A DNA stretch of 64,000 bases. It comes from CAVTLG01 sp963802635. GTDB taxonomy: Bacteria; Chloroflexota; Ktedonobacteria; Ktedonobacterales; Ktedonobacteraceae. The first letter of the stretch is position 1, and each line of letters opens with the position of its first letter. The position numbers were made by a program, and so were the translations under genes. The stretch covers positions 620,001 through 684,000 of the forward strand of contig CAWDJJ010000001.1 of the NCBI GenBank assembly GCA_963802635.1. The letters run 5' to 3'. The notes below the pieces were generated by a model that saw only the letters and a list, made by a program, of their open reading frames with translations, made no database searches and had not been told where the DNA came from. Shown here in pieces: positions 34,144 through 42,498 of the stretch.

Positions 34144-34312
34144 GTGCTCTCACGAGCAATGGTAGCTGAAAACGAGATTTGCAGCAGGTGTACGGTGGGG
34201 ATGCGGACGCGGTGAACCGGGTCCGTACGGCCTTGGGCGATAAATCGCTTGTGGGCTTGTAGCCACAATTTGGGAAGTTGCTGGCTAGCTGGAAGAAAGA
34301 TGTGGATATTGC

Positions 34313-35191
34313 ATGGGGACTGTCAAGAAGCGTACTCCCGGCGATATTGTGTGCGGTTTCTTCTGGCTCTGCCATCCTGTACCTGTCTTATTTCATACTA
34401 TTGCTGTTACCATTTTCGTGCTCCTGGCAGCCTGGCCCGTACTGGCATGGCGCACTATGCTAGTGGTGATTGCGGCGCATGCTGCGATGCAACTCTCTAT
34501 CGCAGTACTTAACGATTACTGTGATCGTCGTCTGGACGCCGTGAGCAAACGTGACAAGCCTATCGTGCGTGGTCTGGTGACAGCGCGTGAAGCACTGCTC
34601 CTTGGCCTTGCGTTGATGGTCGTGATGCTCCTGCTGTTGCTACTATTGAATCCACTGGCCTTGTTTATCTCTTTACTCTATTTCGCCTTTGCCCTCAGCT
34701 ACAATCTGGGACTCAAAGCGACGCCCTTCAGTGGTGTTGTCTTTGCACTCGCCATTCCACTCATCCCGGTGTATGCTTTTGTTGGTGTGGGACATATTGT
34801 ATCCTTTATTTTCTGGCTCATCCCGGTCGCAGCCTTGCTGGGTATCGCCTTGAACCTCGCGAACTCGCTCCCGGACATCGAAGATGACGCGGCACACCAG
34901 ACTCGGACGCTAGCCGTAGTACTCGGTGTCCGAGGAACCTATATCGCCTGTCCGCTACTCATACTCCTGGCTGCACTTTTAATTGTTGTGCTAGCAATAA
35001 CTCACATTGTCACGACTCAACCCTGGATAAGCCTCCCGACGTTGCTGCTTATGTGTCTTATAGTCACTGTGATGTGCCTATGCTTCGGACCAAGCAGACC
35101 TGTGCAGCAACGGAAGAATTACTTCTACCTGACTGTTGTGACCTGCCTGATACTGGCTGGTGGCTGGCTAATCAGTATCCTCGCCTCATAG
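34313..35191 (+). CDS. UbiA family prenyltransferase
   Basis: Integral membrane enzyme that transfers an isoprenoid chain to an acceptor. The first Asp motif is NDYCDRRLDAVSKRDKP (about residue 72) and the second DIEDDAAHQTRTLAV (about residue 190); both hold the Mg-diphosphate-binding aspartates. About eight hydrophobic helices. 292 residues. The acceptor (quinone precursor, haem or chlorophyll-type) cannot be told; it does not resemble the most conserved CtaB or MenA motifs. The 170 bases before it hold no gene, though an open frame ending GDKSLVGL-stop is seen at 34261. Confidence 0.85.
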   Translation: MGTVKKRTPGDIVCGFFWLCHPVPVLFHTIAVTIFVLLAAWPVLAWRTMLVVIAAHAAMQLSIAVLNDYCDRRLDAVSKRDKPIVRGLVTAREALLLGLALMVVMLLLLLLLNPLALFISLLYFAFALSYNLGLKATPFSGVVFALAIPLIPVYAFVGVGHIVSFIFWLIPVAALLGIALNLANSLPDIEDDAAHQTRTLAVVLGVRGTYIACPLLILLAALLIVVLAITHIVTTQPWISLPTLLLMCLIVTVMCLCFGPSRPVQQRKNYFYLTVVTCLILAGGWLISILAS

Positions 35192-35294
35192 CACACGCAT
35201 GTTATCCACCTAATAGCTTGCCATAACGCTTGCTCTCGATTAAACTGATACAAGTAGATAGCTTTAGAGTGTATATCGGAAGAGGATATGGTAC

Positions 35295-38200
35295 ATGTCG
35301 ATTGTGTCTAAAGATCAAGAGATTGTGGCGATGCTGGCGAAAAAACTTGGCGTTGAAATTGATAAAGCCGTCTATGACGATGAAGGTTGTCTGATAACTC
35401 TGTCGCTGGCAGGGTTATCCCTCACTCAATTGCCGCCTGAAATAGGGCTGTTGAGCCACTTACAAGAACTCGATTTGCGTCAAAATCAACTCGGGGAATT
35501 GCCACTTGAGATACGTCAACTGAAGAGTTTGCGGACACTTATCCTTCATCGTAACCAATTAAGCAATTTGCCTCCTGAAATTGTTCAGCTCAATAATTTG
35601 CAAAAACTGGATGTAGATTCTAATCGAATGACGATCTTCCCTCGTGAAATTTTGCAGTTGATGAGTTTAAACACTTTGTTTATAGATAATAATCAGTTGA
35701 GAGAAGTGCCATCCAAAATAGGTTGTTTGCTGCGCTTACAAATGCTTACGTTGAATAAAAACGAATTGAAGGAGTTGCCGAGGGAACTAGGACAGTTGGG
35801 CAATTTACAAAGGTTGTGGGTGTCTGAGAACAAACTGAAGGAGTTGCCGAGAGAGCTAGGGCAGTTGAGCAATTTGCGCGTGCTGAATGTGCATGAGAAT
35901 GAACTGAAGGAGTTGCCGAGAGAGCTAGGACAGTTGAGCAATTTGCGCGTACTGGATGTGCATGAGAATGAATTGAAGAAGTTGCCGAGAGAGCTAGGAC
36001 AGTTGAGCCGTTTACAAGTGCTTTATGTGCGTGGGAACGGACTGAAGGAGTTGCCGAGAGAGCTAGGACAGTTGAGCCGTTTACGTGTGCTGAGCGCGGG
36101 CAGGTGCCGATTGAGTAAGTTACCTGGAGAGCTAGGACAGTTGAGCAATTTGCAAAAGCTGTGGGTGTCTGAGAACGAACTGAAGGAACTTCCTGTTGGC
36201 ATTATGCAATTACATAATTTGCAAGAACTTGATCTCAATAACAATTTACTCACCAAGTTACCTATCGAAATGAGTCAATTACGCAACTTGCGAAAGCTTG
36301 ATCTCAGCAATAACCCGAGCTTGCTTACCCCGCCTCCCGAAATCGTCGCCAGGGGCACAAAGGCTATCCTCGGTTTCTTACAAGAACTCCAAAAGAACCG
36401 TTTCACGCGCTACGAAGCCAAACTTTTGCTTGTTGGTGAGGGTGGTACTGGTAAATCTTCACTACTGCGTGCTTTACACAACAATCAATTCAATCCTCAT
36501 TTGTCTACGACACATGGCATTGAGGTTGATCGCCTGGAACTGGCTCATCCTGATCATATGACCACGCTCAATACCTGGGACTTTGGAGGGCAACATATCT
36601 ATCATGCAACCCATCAGTTTTTTCTCACAAAACGCTCGCTGTATCTCGTTGTCTGGAATGCGCGACTTGGAGCAGAGCAGGGCCGTTTGCATTACTGGCT
36701 GGAGACGATCAAGGCGCTGGCTCCTGATGCACCTGTATTGCTGGTTGCTACCCATATTGATGAGCGCGGCTCAGACCTGAATTATCAGTTGTACAAAGAT
36801 GCTTATCCGCAACTTGTTGGTAGCCTGAACATCAGCAATCAAGATGGATCTGGTATTGCTGAACTCAAGGCGCGGCTGCTTGAGGAGGCTGAGCGCTTGC
36901 CGCTGATGGGTCAACCGTGGCCGCGTACGTGGCTGGACGTGGAGAATGCTCTGCTGGCTCGCCCGGAGCAATATATTGATGCAAATGAATATGTACACTG
37001 CTGTACGCGATGTGGCACTGAAGAGGAGATTGTCAAAGGGACGCTGGGCAATTACCTGCACGACCTCGGCAAAATCCTGTATTTTCGCGATGATTATGTA
37101 TTGAGTAATCTGGTTGTGCTGAAACCAAACTGGGTGACAAGGGCCATCAGTTTGGTGTTGGATGATAAGGCAACTGACGCGGCCAAGGGGATTTTGCCGC
37201 ACTCGGAGCTGGCGCGCATCTGGTCGTGCGACGAAGCTGGACAGCTTTACGCGCCTTATCTGTATCCGATCTTTTTGCGCTTGATGGAGCGCTTTGAGTT
37301 GAGCTATCAGATAGAGGCCGATCTACCGGGTGAGCATCCAACCAGCAGCTTGATCCCCTTATTGTTGCCGCACCAACCACCTGCCGATCTCCCAGCCTGG
37401 CCCGAAGCATCCGCCAGCAGGTCAATCGCAGGTAGAGATGGTGTACCGTCTCGAAGCGATCCCCGCTGGCATTATGAGCCGCTTTATCGTGCGTACGCAT
37501 CGTTACACGAAAAAGCAGCACTGGCGCGAAGGCGTTATGTTGGAGTATCAGGGACACCAGGCCAGAGCCGAACTCAATCCGTTATTGCGCGAGCTGCATT
37601 TAATCGTGCAGGGATCATTGCCGCAGAACTTCTTTACTATCCTCATGAATACTGTGGACGAGATCCTGGCGCGCTTCGAAGGTCTGACCGTTAGGCGCGA
37701 AATACCCTGTAGCTGCCATTGGGAGCGTAATGCGGCAGAAGCCTGTCCCCGTTATTACCGCTACGAAGATTTAATTCGCCGCATGGAAAACAAACGGCTC
37801 ACAGTTGAGTGTCCCGACACGTTTACTGCGGTCTCAGTACCATTGCTACTCTACGGTATTCACAGCAGCACAAATGAGCAGGTCATGAAAGACATTCAAG
37901 AGGGGCAAGCAGAAATCAAGCGGGAGGTACAAAGTAGTCGCCAGGAGATGCAAGGCTATTTCCAGAGCCTGGAATTACGCTTGAATCAACAGTCTGAATT
38001 GATTGTGCGCAGTTTCACGCGTCAGTGGAATTTAGAAATGCAGAAGCTGGAGGCCGAATGTCCGAACACCTTTGTGCTTGAGTCGGCAGGCAATAGTATG
38101 TTTAACCCCAAGAACTGGGTCAGTGAGGAGTACCACATGTACCTGATTTGCCAGCACCCATCCGGTCCGCATCGTGTTGGCAAAGGCTATCACGTACGCA

Positions 38201-38595
38201 GGTCCGAGGAGTGGTGGAAGGCAGTCTCACCCTGGCTCAATCATCTGGTGACGTTCCTCAAATACGGTATTCCGCTCGGTCAAGCCATTGGCCTGGTCTA
38301 CGCGGCGGTTGATGTGAAGTCGATGCAAGACACGATTGGTATGGTTAATCAAATCGTCAGTGATGTGCCAGAACTAGAGGCTCCTGATGGCGTAAGAGCT
38401 GTCTCGGGACACCTTGCAGGAGGTCAGCATGTAGCTGGTGCAGCTCTACGCGCGCTCTATAATCTCCTGAAAGAAGTTGATCCCGACCAGACCTGGGGAG
38501 GTCTGCGCAAGACGGTAACGCCGGATGGCAACATCTTCTGGTTATGTGAAGAACATCGTCAGCAATACGAGGTCAAGCCGCTAGTACTACCATGA
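35295..38595 (+). CDS. LRR-Roc-COR (ROCO) GTPase, frame broken near 37400
   Basis: Two frames (35295-37694 and one joining before 37438) form one protein of about 1100 residues. ATG 35295 follows GAGGA. Residues about 40-355 are leucine-rich repeats of 23 residues (LPRELGQLSNLRVLNVHENELKE type). A Roc GTPase domain follows: Walker A GEGGTGKSS (about 380), switch WDFGGQHIYHATHQFF (about 427), THID (about 485) as the G4 motif. Then comes COR (LHDLGKILYFRDDYVLSNLVVLKPNWV) continuing in the second frame as QVEMVYRLEAIPAGIMSRF. The C-terminal part has a coiled coil (EVQSSRQEMQGYFQSLELRL) and a conserved tail. One extra base between about 37390 and 37430 explains the break. ROCO proteins are dimeric signalling GTPases; the bacterial role is not known. 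Confidence 0.85.
35760..36190 (+). repeat. 69-bp tandem repeats encoding LRR units
   Basis: About six units of 69 bases, with GAGTTGCCGAGAGAGCTAGG and ACAGTTGAGCAATTTGC shared almost without change, encode six consecutive 23-residue LRRs. The near identity at third codon positions points to recent tandem duplication. Confidence 0.8.
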
Positions 38596-38639
38596 GTTCT
38601 GTTATGCTTTCTCTCTGTGGTGTAATAGAGGGAGAAGAG

Positions 38640-38775
38640 GCACGGCGGGCGCGATAAATCTGGCCCCTACGCACACGCGATAAATCGCCGAACGCTGATC
38701 CCATACGACAAATTCATGCCCAAATTGAAAAAAAGGCAATTCATTGCCAGAGAGGTAGGGGCCAGATTTATCGTA
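38640..38775. repeat. Inverted repeat, family C
   Basis: GCGATAAATCTGGCCCCTAC (38651-38670) pairs with GTAGGGGCCAGATTTATCG (38755-38773). The right half with the preceding AAAGGCAATTCATTGCCAGAG matches 27683-27724. It fills most of the gap between the ROCO gene and the methyltransferase gene. Confidence 0.7.
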
Positions 38776-38824
38776 CACGTTTCGCTCGATCCTACGCGAA
38801 TCTGCATGAAAGGGTAACAATTCA

Positions 38825-39902
38825 GTGCCGCTACGTCTCACGCCACTCGAATATATACTGGCGCATCTCAATATCTTACCTACGCCGCTTTTCGATACGC
38901 CGCTAGCGCCTGGCATCGCCAAAGTGCTTGTGACAGCCTGTGAGTTGGGTATCTTTGATATCTTGAGCAAGCAGGAACTTACGCTGCCAGACCTGGCTGA
39001 GCGGGTAGAATGTGATCCTCAGGGCTTACAATTATTGCTACAACTGCTGATCTCAGCGGGCTACCTGCGTCTGCGTGTTAGCAAATATCGTAACACGCGC
39101 ATGACACAGCACTGGCTGACCAGTAGCTCATCTGCGAGGCATTGCACCGTATATTCTGCACAGTCCTGATATTGTCGCCATCTGGGAGCATTTGCCCGAG
39201 GTGGTACGAAGCAATAAGCCTGCTATGCGTATGCCTTACGAAGAGGATGCCAGTCAGCCAGAGGTGCAAGCGTTGCTGGCGCGTCACTACGCGGGCCTGG
39301 CGTCGCTGGCAACCGCGCTTGGGGACGACATCATGCGCCGTGTACCGGTACCTCGCGCTGCTACCAACTTGCTCGACGTTGGAGGATCACACGCGGGATA
39401 TAGCGCGCTACTCTGTCGTAAATATCCGAACTTGCACGCGACCATCCTGGATATTCAGCCAGGAATCGTAGCCGGTCAGCGCACCGCGCAACTGCTCCAC
39501 CTGGAGAAGCGCATGAGCTTTGTGTGTGGTGATATCATTCATGACGACTTCGCGCAGCAATTTATGGCAACCATCGATGTTGCCCTGTACTTTCATATAG
39601 CACACCTGTTGCCGCCAGAGACAAATCAGGCCATTCTCGCGAAGGTTGCGCAAACGCTCAAGCCCGGTGGCGTACTGGTCTTTGTGGATCAGGTGATAGA
39701 TCAGACGCGTAGCTCACACCTGGCCTCGTTGATGGTGCAGTTTATGGCCTTGACCATGGCAACAATTGGGGGAACATGTTATCCTTTCGCGACAGTGAAG
39801 GACTGGCTTGAGCAAGTGGGCATGGAGCAGATACGCCGTCATCGCATCGTCACGCCCGGAGCTACAGTGATTACGGCGGTCAAGCATGCAGAGAGCAAGT
39901 AA
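38825..39902 (+). CDS. O-methyltransferase (SAM-dependent), frame broken near 39125
   Basis: The first frame (GTG 38825) encodes a winged-helix dimerisation domain (PLAPGIAKVLVTACELGIFDIL, LPDLAERVECDPQGLQLLLQLL) and the second frame continues as HLRGIAPYILHSPDIVAIWEHLPEVV (joined here from two stretches), reaching the Rossmann domain with LLDVGGSHAGYSALLCRKYP (SAM site), ATILDIQPGIV and the core VALYFHIAHLLPPE. This is the layout of plant- and bacterial-type small-molecule O-methyltransferases (acetylserotonin/hydroxyindole type). One base too many near 39120-39133 separates the frames. Complete length would be about 358 residues. AAAGGG precedes the GTG. Substrate unknown. Confidence 0.82.
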
Positions 39903-40229
39903 TCTGCGTGGGGAAAGGGTAAGCTGTGTGTTGCCAATGCCAGCGTAACTTGGTTATTCGACAGATTGACTGTTATAATATATTCACTCAAGATATGGAA
40001 TATACGTTCTAAAATTTCGAATGATAGAGGGTTCGTCGGTTAGCCTTATATTGCCTTGCATTCAGATGAGAAATGTGCCAGAGCACATTTCTAGCAACGA
40101 GAGTTGCGTTTCTGAATGCCTATGGGTATTAGTACTTAAGTGTTCTCTGAAGAAATGCATTTTGTGGGTCAAAACACTAGTGATATAGTCTATACTAGAT
40201 AATGTGAATCGTTTTAAGGAGCTTTACAT
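39903..40229. promoter_or_regulatory. Upstream region of the DUF488 gene, with family D repeat
   Basis: Repeat family D lies at 40048-40132. Downstream, TATACT at 40191-40196 is a likely -10, embedded in ACTAGTGATATAG and CTATACTAG, an imperfect palindrome (40175-40198) that could be an operator. No good -35 is present, as expected for a regulated promoter. AAGGAG lies at 40216. Confidence 0.45.
40048..40132 (+). repeat. Dispersed repeat, family D, short copy
   Basis: Ends ATATTGCCTTGCATTCAGATG and TTTCTGAATGCCTATGGGTAT, as in the units at 1325 and 3427; inside, AAATGTGC...GCACATTT forms a perfect hairpin. Confidence 0.7.
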
Positions 40230-41195
40230 ATGTTTTACCGTAGAAAGATTTTGCTAGCTTTACTAGAAGCTTTTGGTGGATCATTAGCAAAAACAGATTG
40301 TCAAAAACTGCTTTTTTTGTTTTGTGCTCGTAGAGAAAAGAATTATTATGATTTCTTCCCGTATAAGTACGGCAATTTTAGCTTAATTCTAGCTCAGGAT
40401 GGGAACAGACTTGCTGATTTGGGCCTTTTAAGTTCTCATAGTGATTTTCAACTCCAATATAGTCAACAGTACGTCGCGCAGTTAGAAACGAAAGACCGTG
40501 CAACTTTACAAACTTTTGTGGAAGAGATTGGAGACTTACGGGGTGAAGAACTTATCCATAAAGTATATTTAGACTTTCCTCATTATGCTTCACGTAGTCA
40601 AATAGCTAAAAAAGTACTTAATAATTCAGAATATGAGCAGGTGAGCAGTACCTGGAATAGTGATAGGACTCCGTGCTTATTTACGATAGGTTACGAAGGA
40701 CTGTCTGTAGATGCCTATTTAAATTTGTTGGTTTCAAACAATGTTAGCGTTTTGGTCGATGTGCGAAAAAATCCTATCTCTATGAAATACGGCTTTTCTA
40801 AGGCAAAACTTACTGATTACACCCAATTGGCTGGGATTTCGTATATTCATGCCCCTGATTTAGGTATCTCATCTGATTTAAGAAAAGATTTAAAGAGTCC
40901 AGCAGCTTACCAGAGACTATTTGATTTCTATAGCTCTCAAATTTTACCTAATCAGAGAGAGGCTCTTGAAAAGTTGCAGACTATTATTTGTGAGAATGAA
41001 CGTGTTGCCATAACTTGTTTTGAGGCAGATCATTTATTTTGCCATCGACATAGAATTACAGAGTATTTAGAGCATGACCAGAGCTTTCATATTCCGGTAG
41101 TTCATCTAAACAAATATTGTGTTTGTGATGAAAACCCACTAATAAAACCTATCACGCATGGACTTTTGGAAGAGAATATATTATATTTATCTTAG
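40230..41195 (+). CDS. DUF488 domain protein with N-terminal Panacea-like domain
   Basis: AAGGAG lies nine bases before ATG 40230. Residues about 1-75 (QKLLFLFCARREKNYYDFFP then YKYGNFS) resemble the KLLFL...PYKYGPFS pattern of DUF4065/Panacea-type domains; this is my inference. Residues about 145-300 are DUF488: LFTIGYEGLSVDAYLNLL, LVDVRKNPISMKYGFSK and AITCFEADHLFCHRHRI, with the conserved Cys and Arg. 321 residues. DUF488 has no proven reaction that I know of. It is followed 32 bases later by a partner gene, and both lie in A+T-rich DNA unlike the flanks, which suggests a transferred accessory pair, possibly of a defence or stress system. Confidence 0.8.
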   Translation: MFYRRKILLALLEAFGGSLAKTDCQKLLFLFCARREKNYYDFFPYKYGNFSLILAQDGNRLADLGLLSSHSDFQLQYSQQYVAQLETKDRATLQTFVEEIGDLRGEELIHKVYLDFPHYASRSQIAKKVLNNSEYEQVSSTWNSDRTPCLFTIGYEGLSVDAYLNLLVSNNVSVLVDVRKNPISMKYGFSKAKLTDYTQLAGISYIHAPDLGISSDLRKDLKSPAAYQRLFDFYSSQILPNQREALEKLQTIICENERVAITCFEADHLFCHRHRITEYLEHDQSFHIPVVHLNKYCVCDENPLIKPITHGLLEENILYLS

Positions 41196-41227
41196 TGTGT
41201 TTCTTGTCATTCGTTTGGAGGTGAATT

Positions 41228-42133
41228 TTGTACTTACCTCATGATATGCCTGGAACAAAGATATTGATCACGGTTAAAACCTATCCGTTGCCTTCAAGTA
41301 AATATGGGGAATTAGTGTGTACAGCAGGTATTCTTCCAGATGGCAAGTGGGTGCGCGTGTACCCCATTGCATTTAGAGCTATGCCTTATGATAATCGATA
41401 TTCAAAGTATTGCTGGATTACTCTGGATTTAGTACGGAATACAAAAGATTTTCGGCCAGAAAGCTATAAACCTAAATTTGGCATTGAAAAGATTGAAATT
41501 GGAGAAAAGATTGATACAGGGAAGAACAAAGACTGGGCTGAACGTAAACAGTATGTTTTGAAAGAAGTTTTTACCTCAATGGACGAGATCATACGCCGTG
41601 CTAAAAGCGATGAGAGAAAATCTCTTGCCACGTTTAAACCTCGTGAGATTGTTGATTTTGTGATCGAAGAAGCTGATCCTGAATGGAAGCAAGAGTGGCA
41701 AGATCAGAGTTTACAGTATGATTTGTTTAACCTGGATGAAAAAGGGCAAGGAAAGGTTCGCAATATCGTACGCAAAGTTCCTTATAAATACTCATACAAG
41801 TTTTTTGCTGATGATGATACAAAGCCAAGAACATTGATGATCGAAGATTGGGAGATAGGTGCTCTTTATTGGAACAGTTTAGCTCAACGCGGTGGAGATA
41901 AAGACGCTGCCAATCGCCTTGTGACGCAAAAATACTTCTACGAATTCTGTTCAAAAAAAGATATACATTTATTTCTGGGTACAACACGCCAACATCATTT
42001 AAAAGCACCTAACCCTTTTGTGATTATTGGAGTATTTGCTCCTCCCAAGTTGCACAACCCTGAAATTAAAGATAGCAAGCTGCCTGATCCTAATCCAGGA
42101 GGACTCCAGCAAAAACCATTGTTCGATTTCTGA
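41228..42133 (+). CDS. Hypothetical protein paired with DUF488 gene
   Basis: Start TTG 41228 is chosen because GGAGG (41217-41221) is ideally spaced; the next in-frame ATG at 41246 is too far. 301 residues, soluble, no membrane segment. The N-terminus (TKILITVKTYPLPSSKYGELVCTAG, then DGKWVRVYPIAFR) looks like a small beta barrel; near the end HLFLGTTRQHHLKAPNPFVIIGVF gives a compact His-rich segment. I do not recognise a named family, although proteins of this kind are, as I recall, found next to DUF488 genes. The A+T-rich DNA matches its upstream partner. A strong bidirectional terminator follows. Confidence 0.7.
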   Translation: MYLPHDMPGTKILITVKTYPLPSSKYGELVCTAGILPDGKWVRVYPIAFRAMPYDNRYSKYCWITLDLVRNTKDFRPESYKPKFGIEKIEIGEKIDTGKNKDWAERKQYVLKEVFTSMDEIIRRAKSDERKSLATFKPREIVDFVIEEADPEWKQEWQDQSLQYDLFNLDEKGQGKVRNIVRKVPYKYSYKFFADDDTKPRTLMIEDWEIGALYWNSLAQRGGDKDAANRLVTQKYFYEFCSKKDIHLFLGTTRQHHLKAPNPFVIIGVFAPPKLHNPEIKDSKLPDPNPGGLQQKPLFDF

Positions 42134-42200
42134 GGAGCAGGTCTACATGGCGAATTATTGATTTCAGGTAATCTGATACTGACTCTGTTGGCAGGTATAA

Positions 42201-42246
42201 AACAAGACAGGAAGCTCCTCTATGAAAGAGCTTCCTGTCTTGTTTT
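42201..42246. terminator. Bidirectional rho-independent terminator
   Basis: ACAAGACAGGAAGCTC (42202-42217) and its exact complement GAGCTTCCTGTCTTGT (42228-42243) enclose a 10-base loop; T-rich tracts follow on both strands. It ends the DUF488 pair on one strand and tRNA-Pro on the other. Confidence 0.9.
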
Positions 42247-42248
42247 AG

Positions 42249-42322
42249 TCGGGGTGAGAGGATTTGAACCTCCGACCACTACAACCCCATTGTAGTGCGC
42301 TACCAGGCTGCGCTACACCCCG
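42249..42322 (-). tRNA. tRNA-Pro (GGG)
   Basis: Acceptor CGGGGTG/CACCCCG, D-arm GCGCAGCCTGGTAGCGC, anticodon loop ATGGGGT, T-loop GGTTCAAATCC. CCA is not encoded. It is flanked by the DUF488 pair and the AAA ATPase gene; I see no duplicated 3' end that would mark an integration site. Confidence 0.93.
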
Positions 42323-42498
42323 TCACTCTTGAGAACACCAGCGATTATAGCAGAAAAGCCCTGTTGCGTCAAGAGATTTTGGCATATTTTCTGAAGGCAT
42401 CCCACATTGGGTGGTTTACATCGGTGAGTTCCTGGCAATTAAGCTCTTTTGCACTTTCTCATAGAAATGGCTTGGTTCAGGTTGCATTTTAATAGGTA

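Noticed and set aside
34144..34312. Open frame ending GDKSLVGL-stop between the anti-sigma gene and the UbiA gene.
   Set aside because: Too short and without a start or family; might be the tail of a decayed gene, but this cannot be supported.
35760..36190. CRISPR-like regular repeats.
   Set aside because: The 69-base units encode leucine-rich repeats in frame; there are no unique spacers. No CRISPR array or cas gene was seen in the window.
42249..42322. tRNA-Pro as an integration site with flanking attachment repeats.
   Set aside because: No duplicate of the tRNA 3' end was found nearby and no integrase gene is present.
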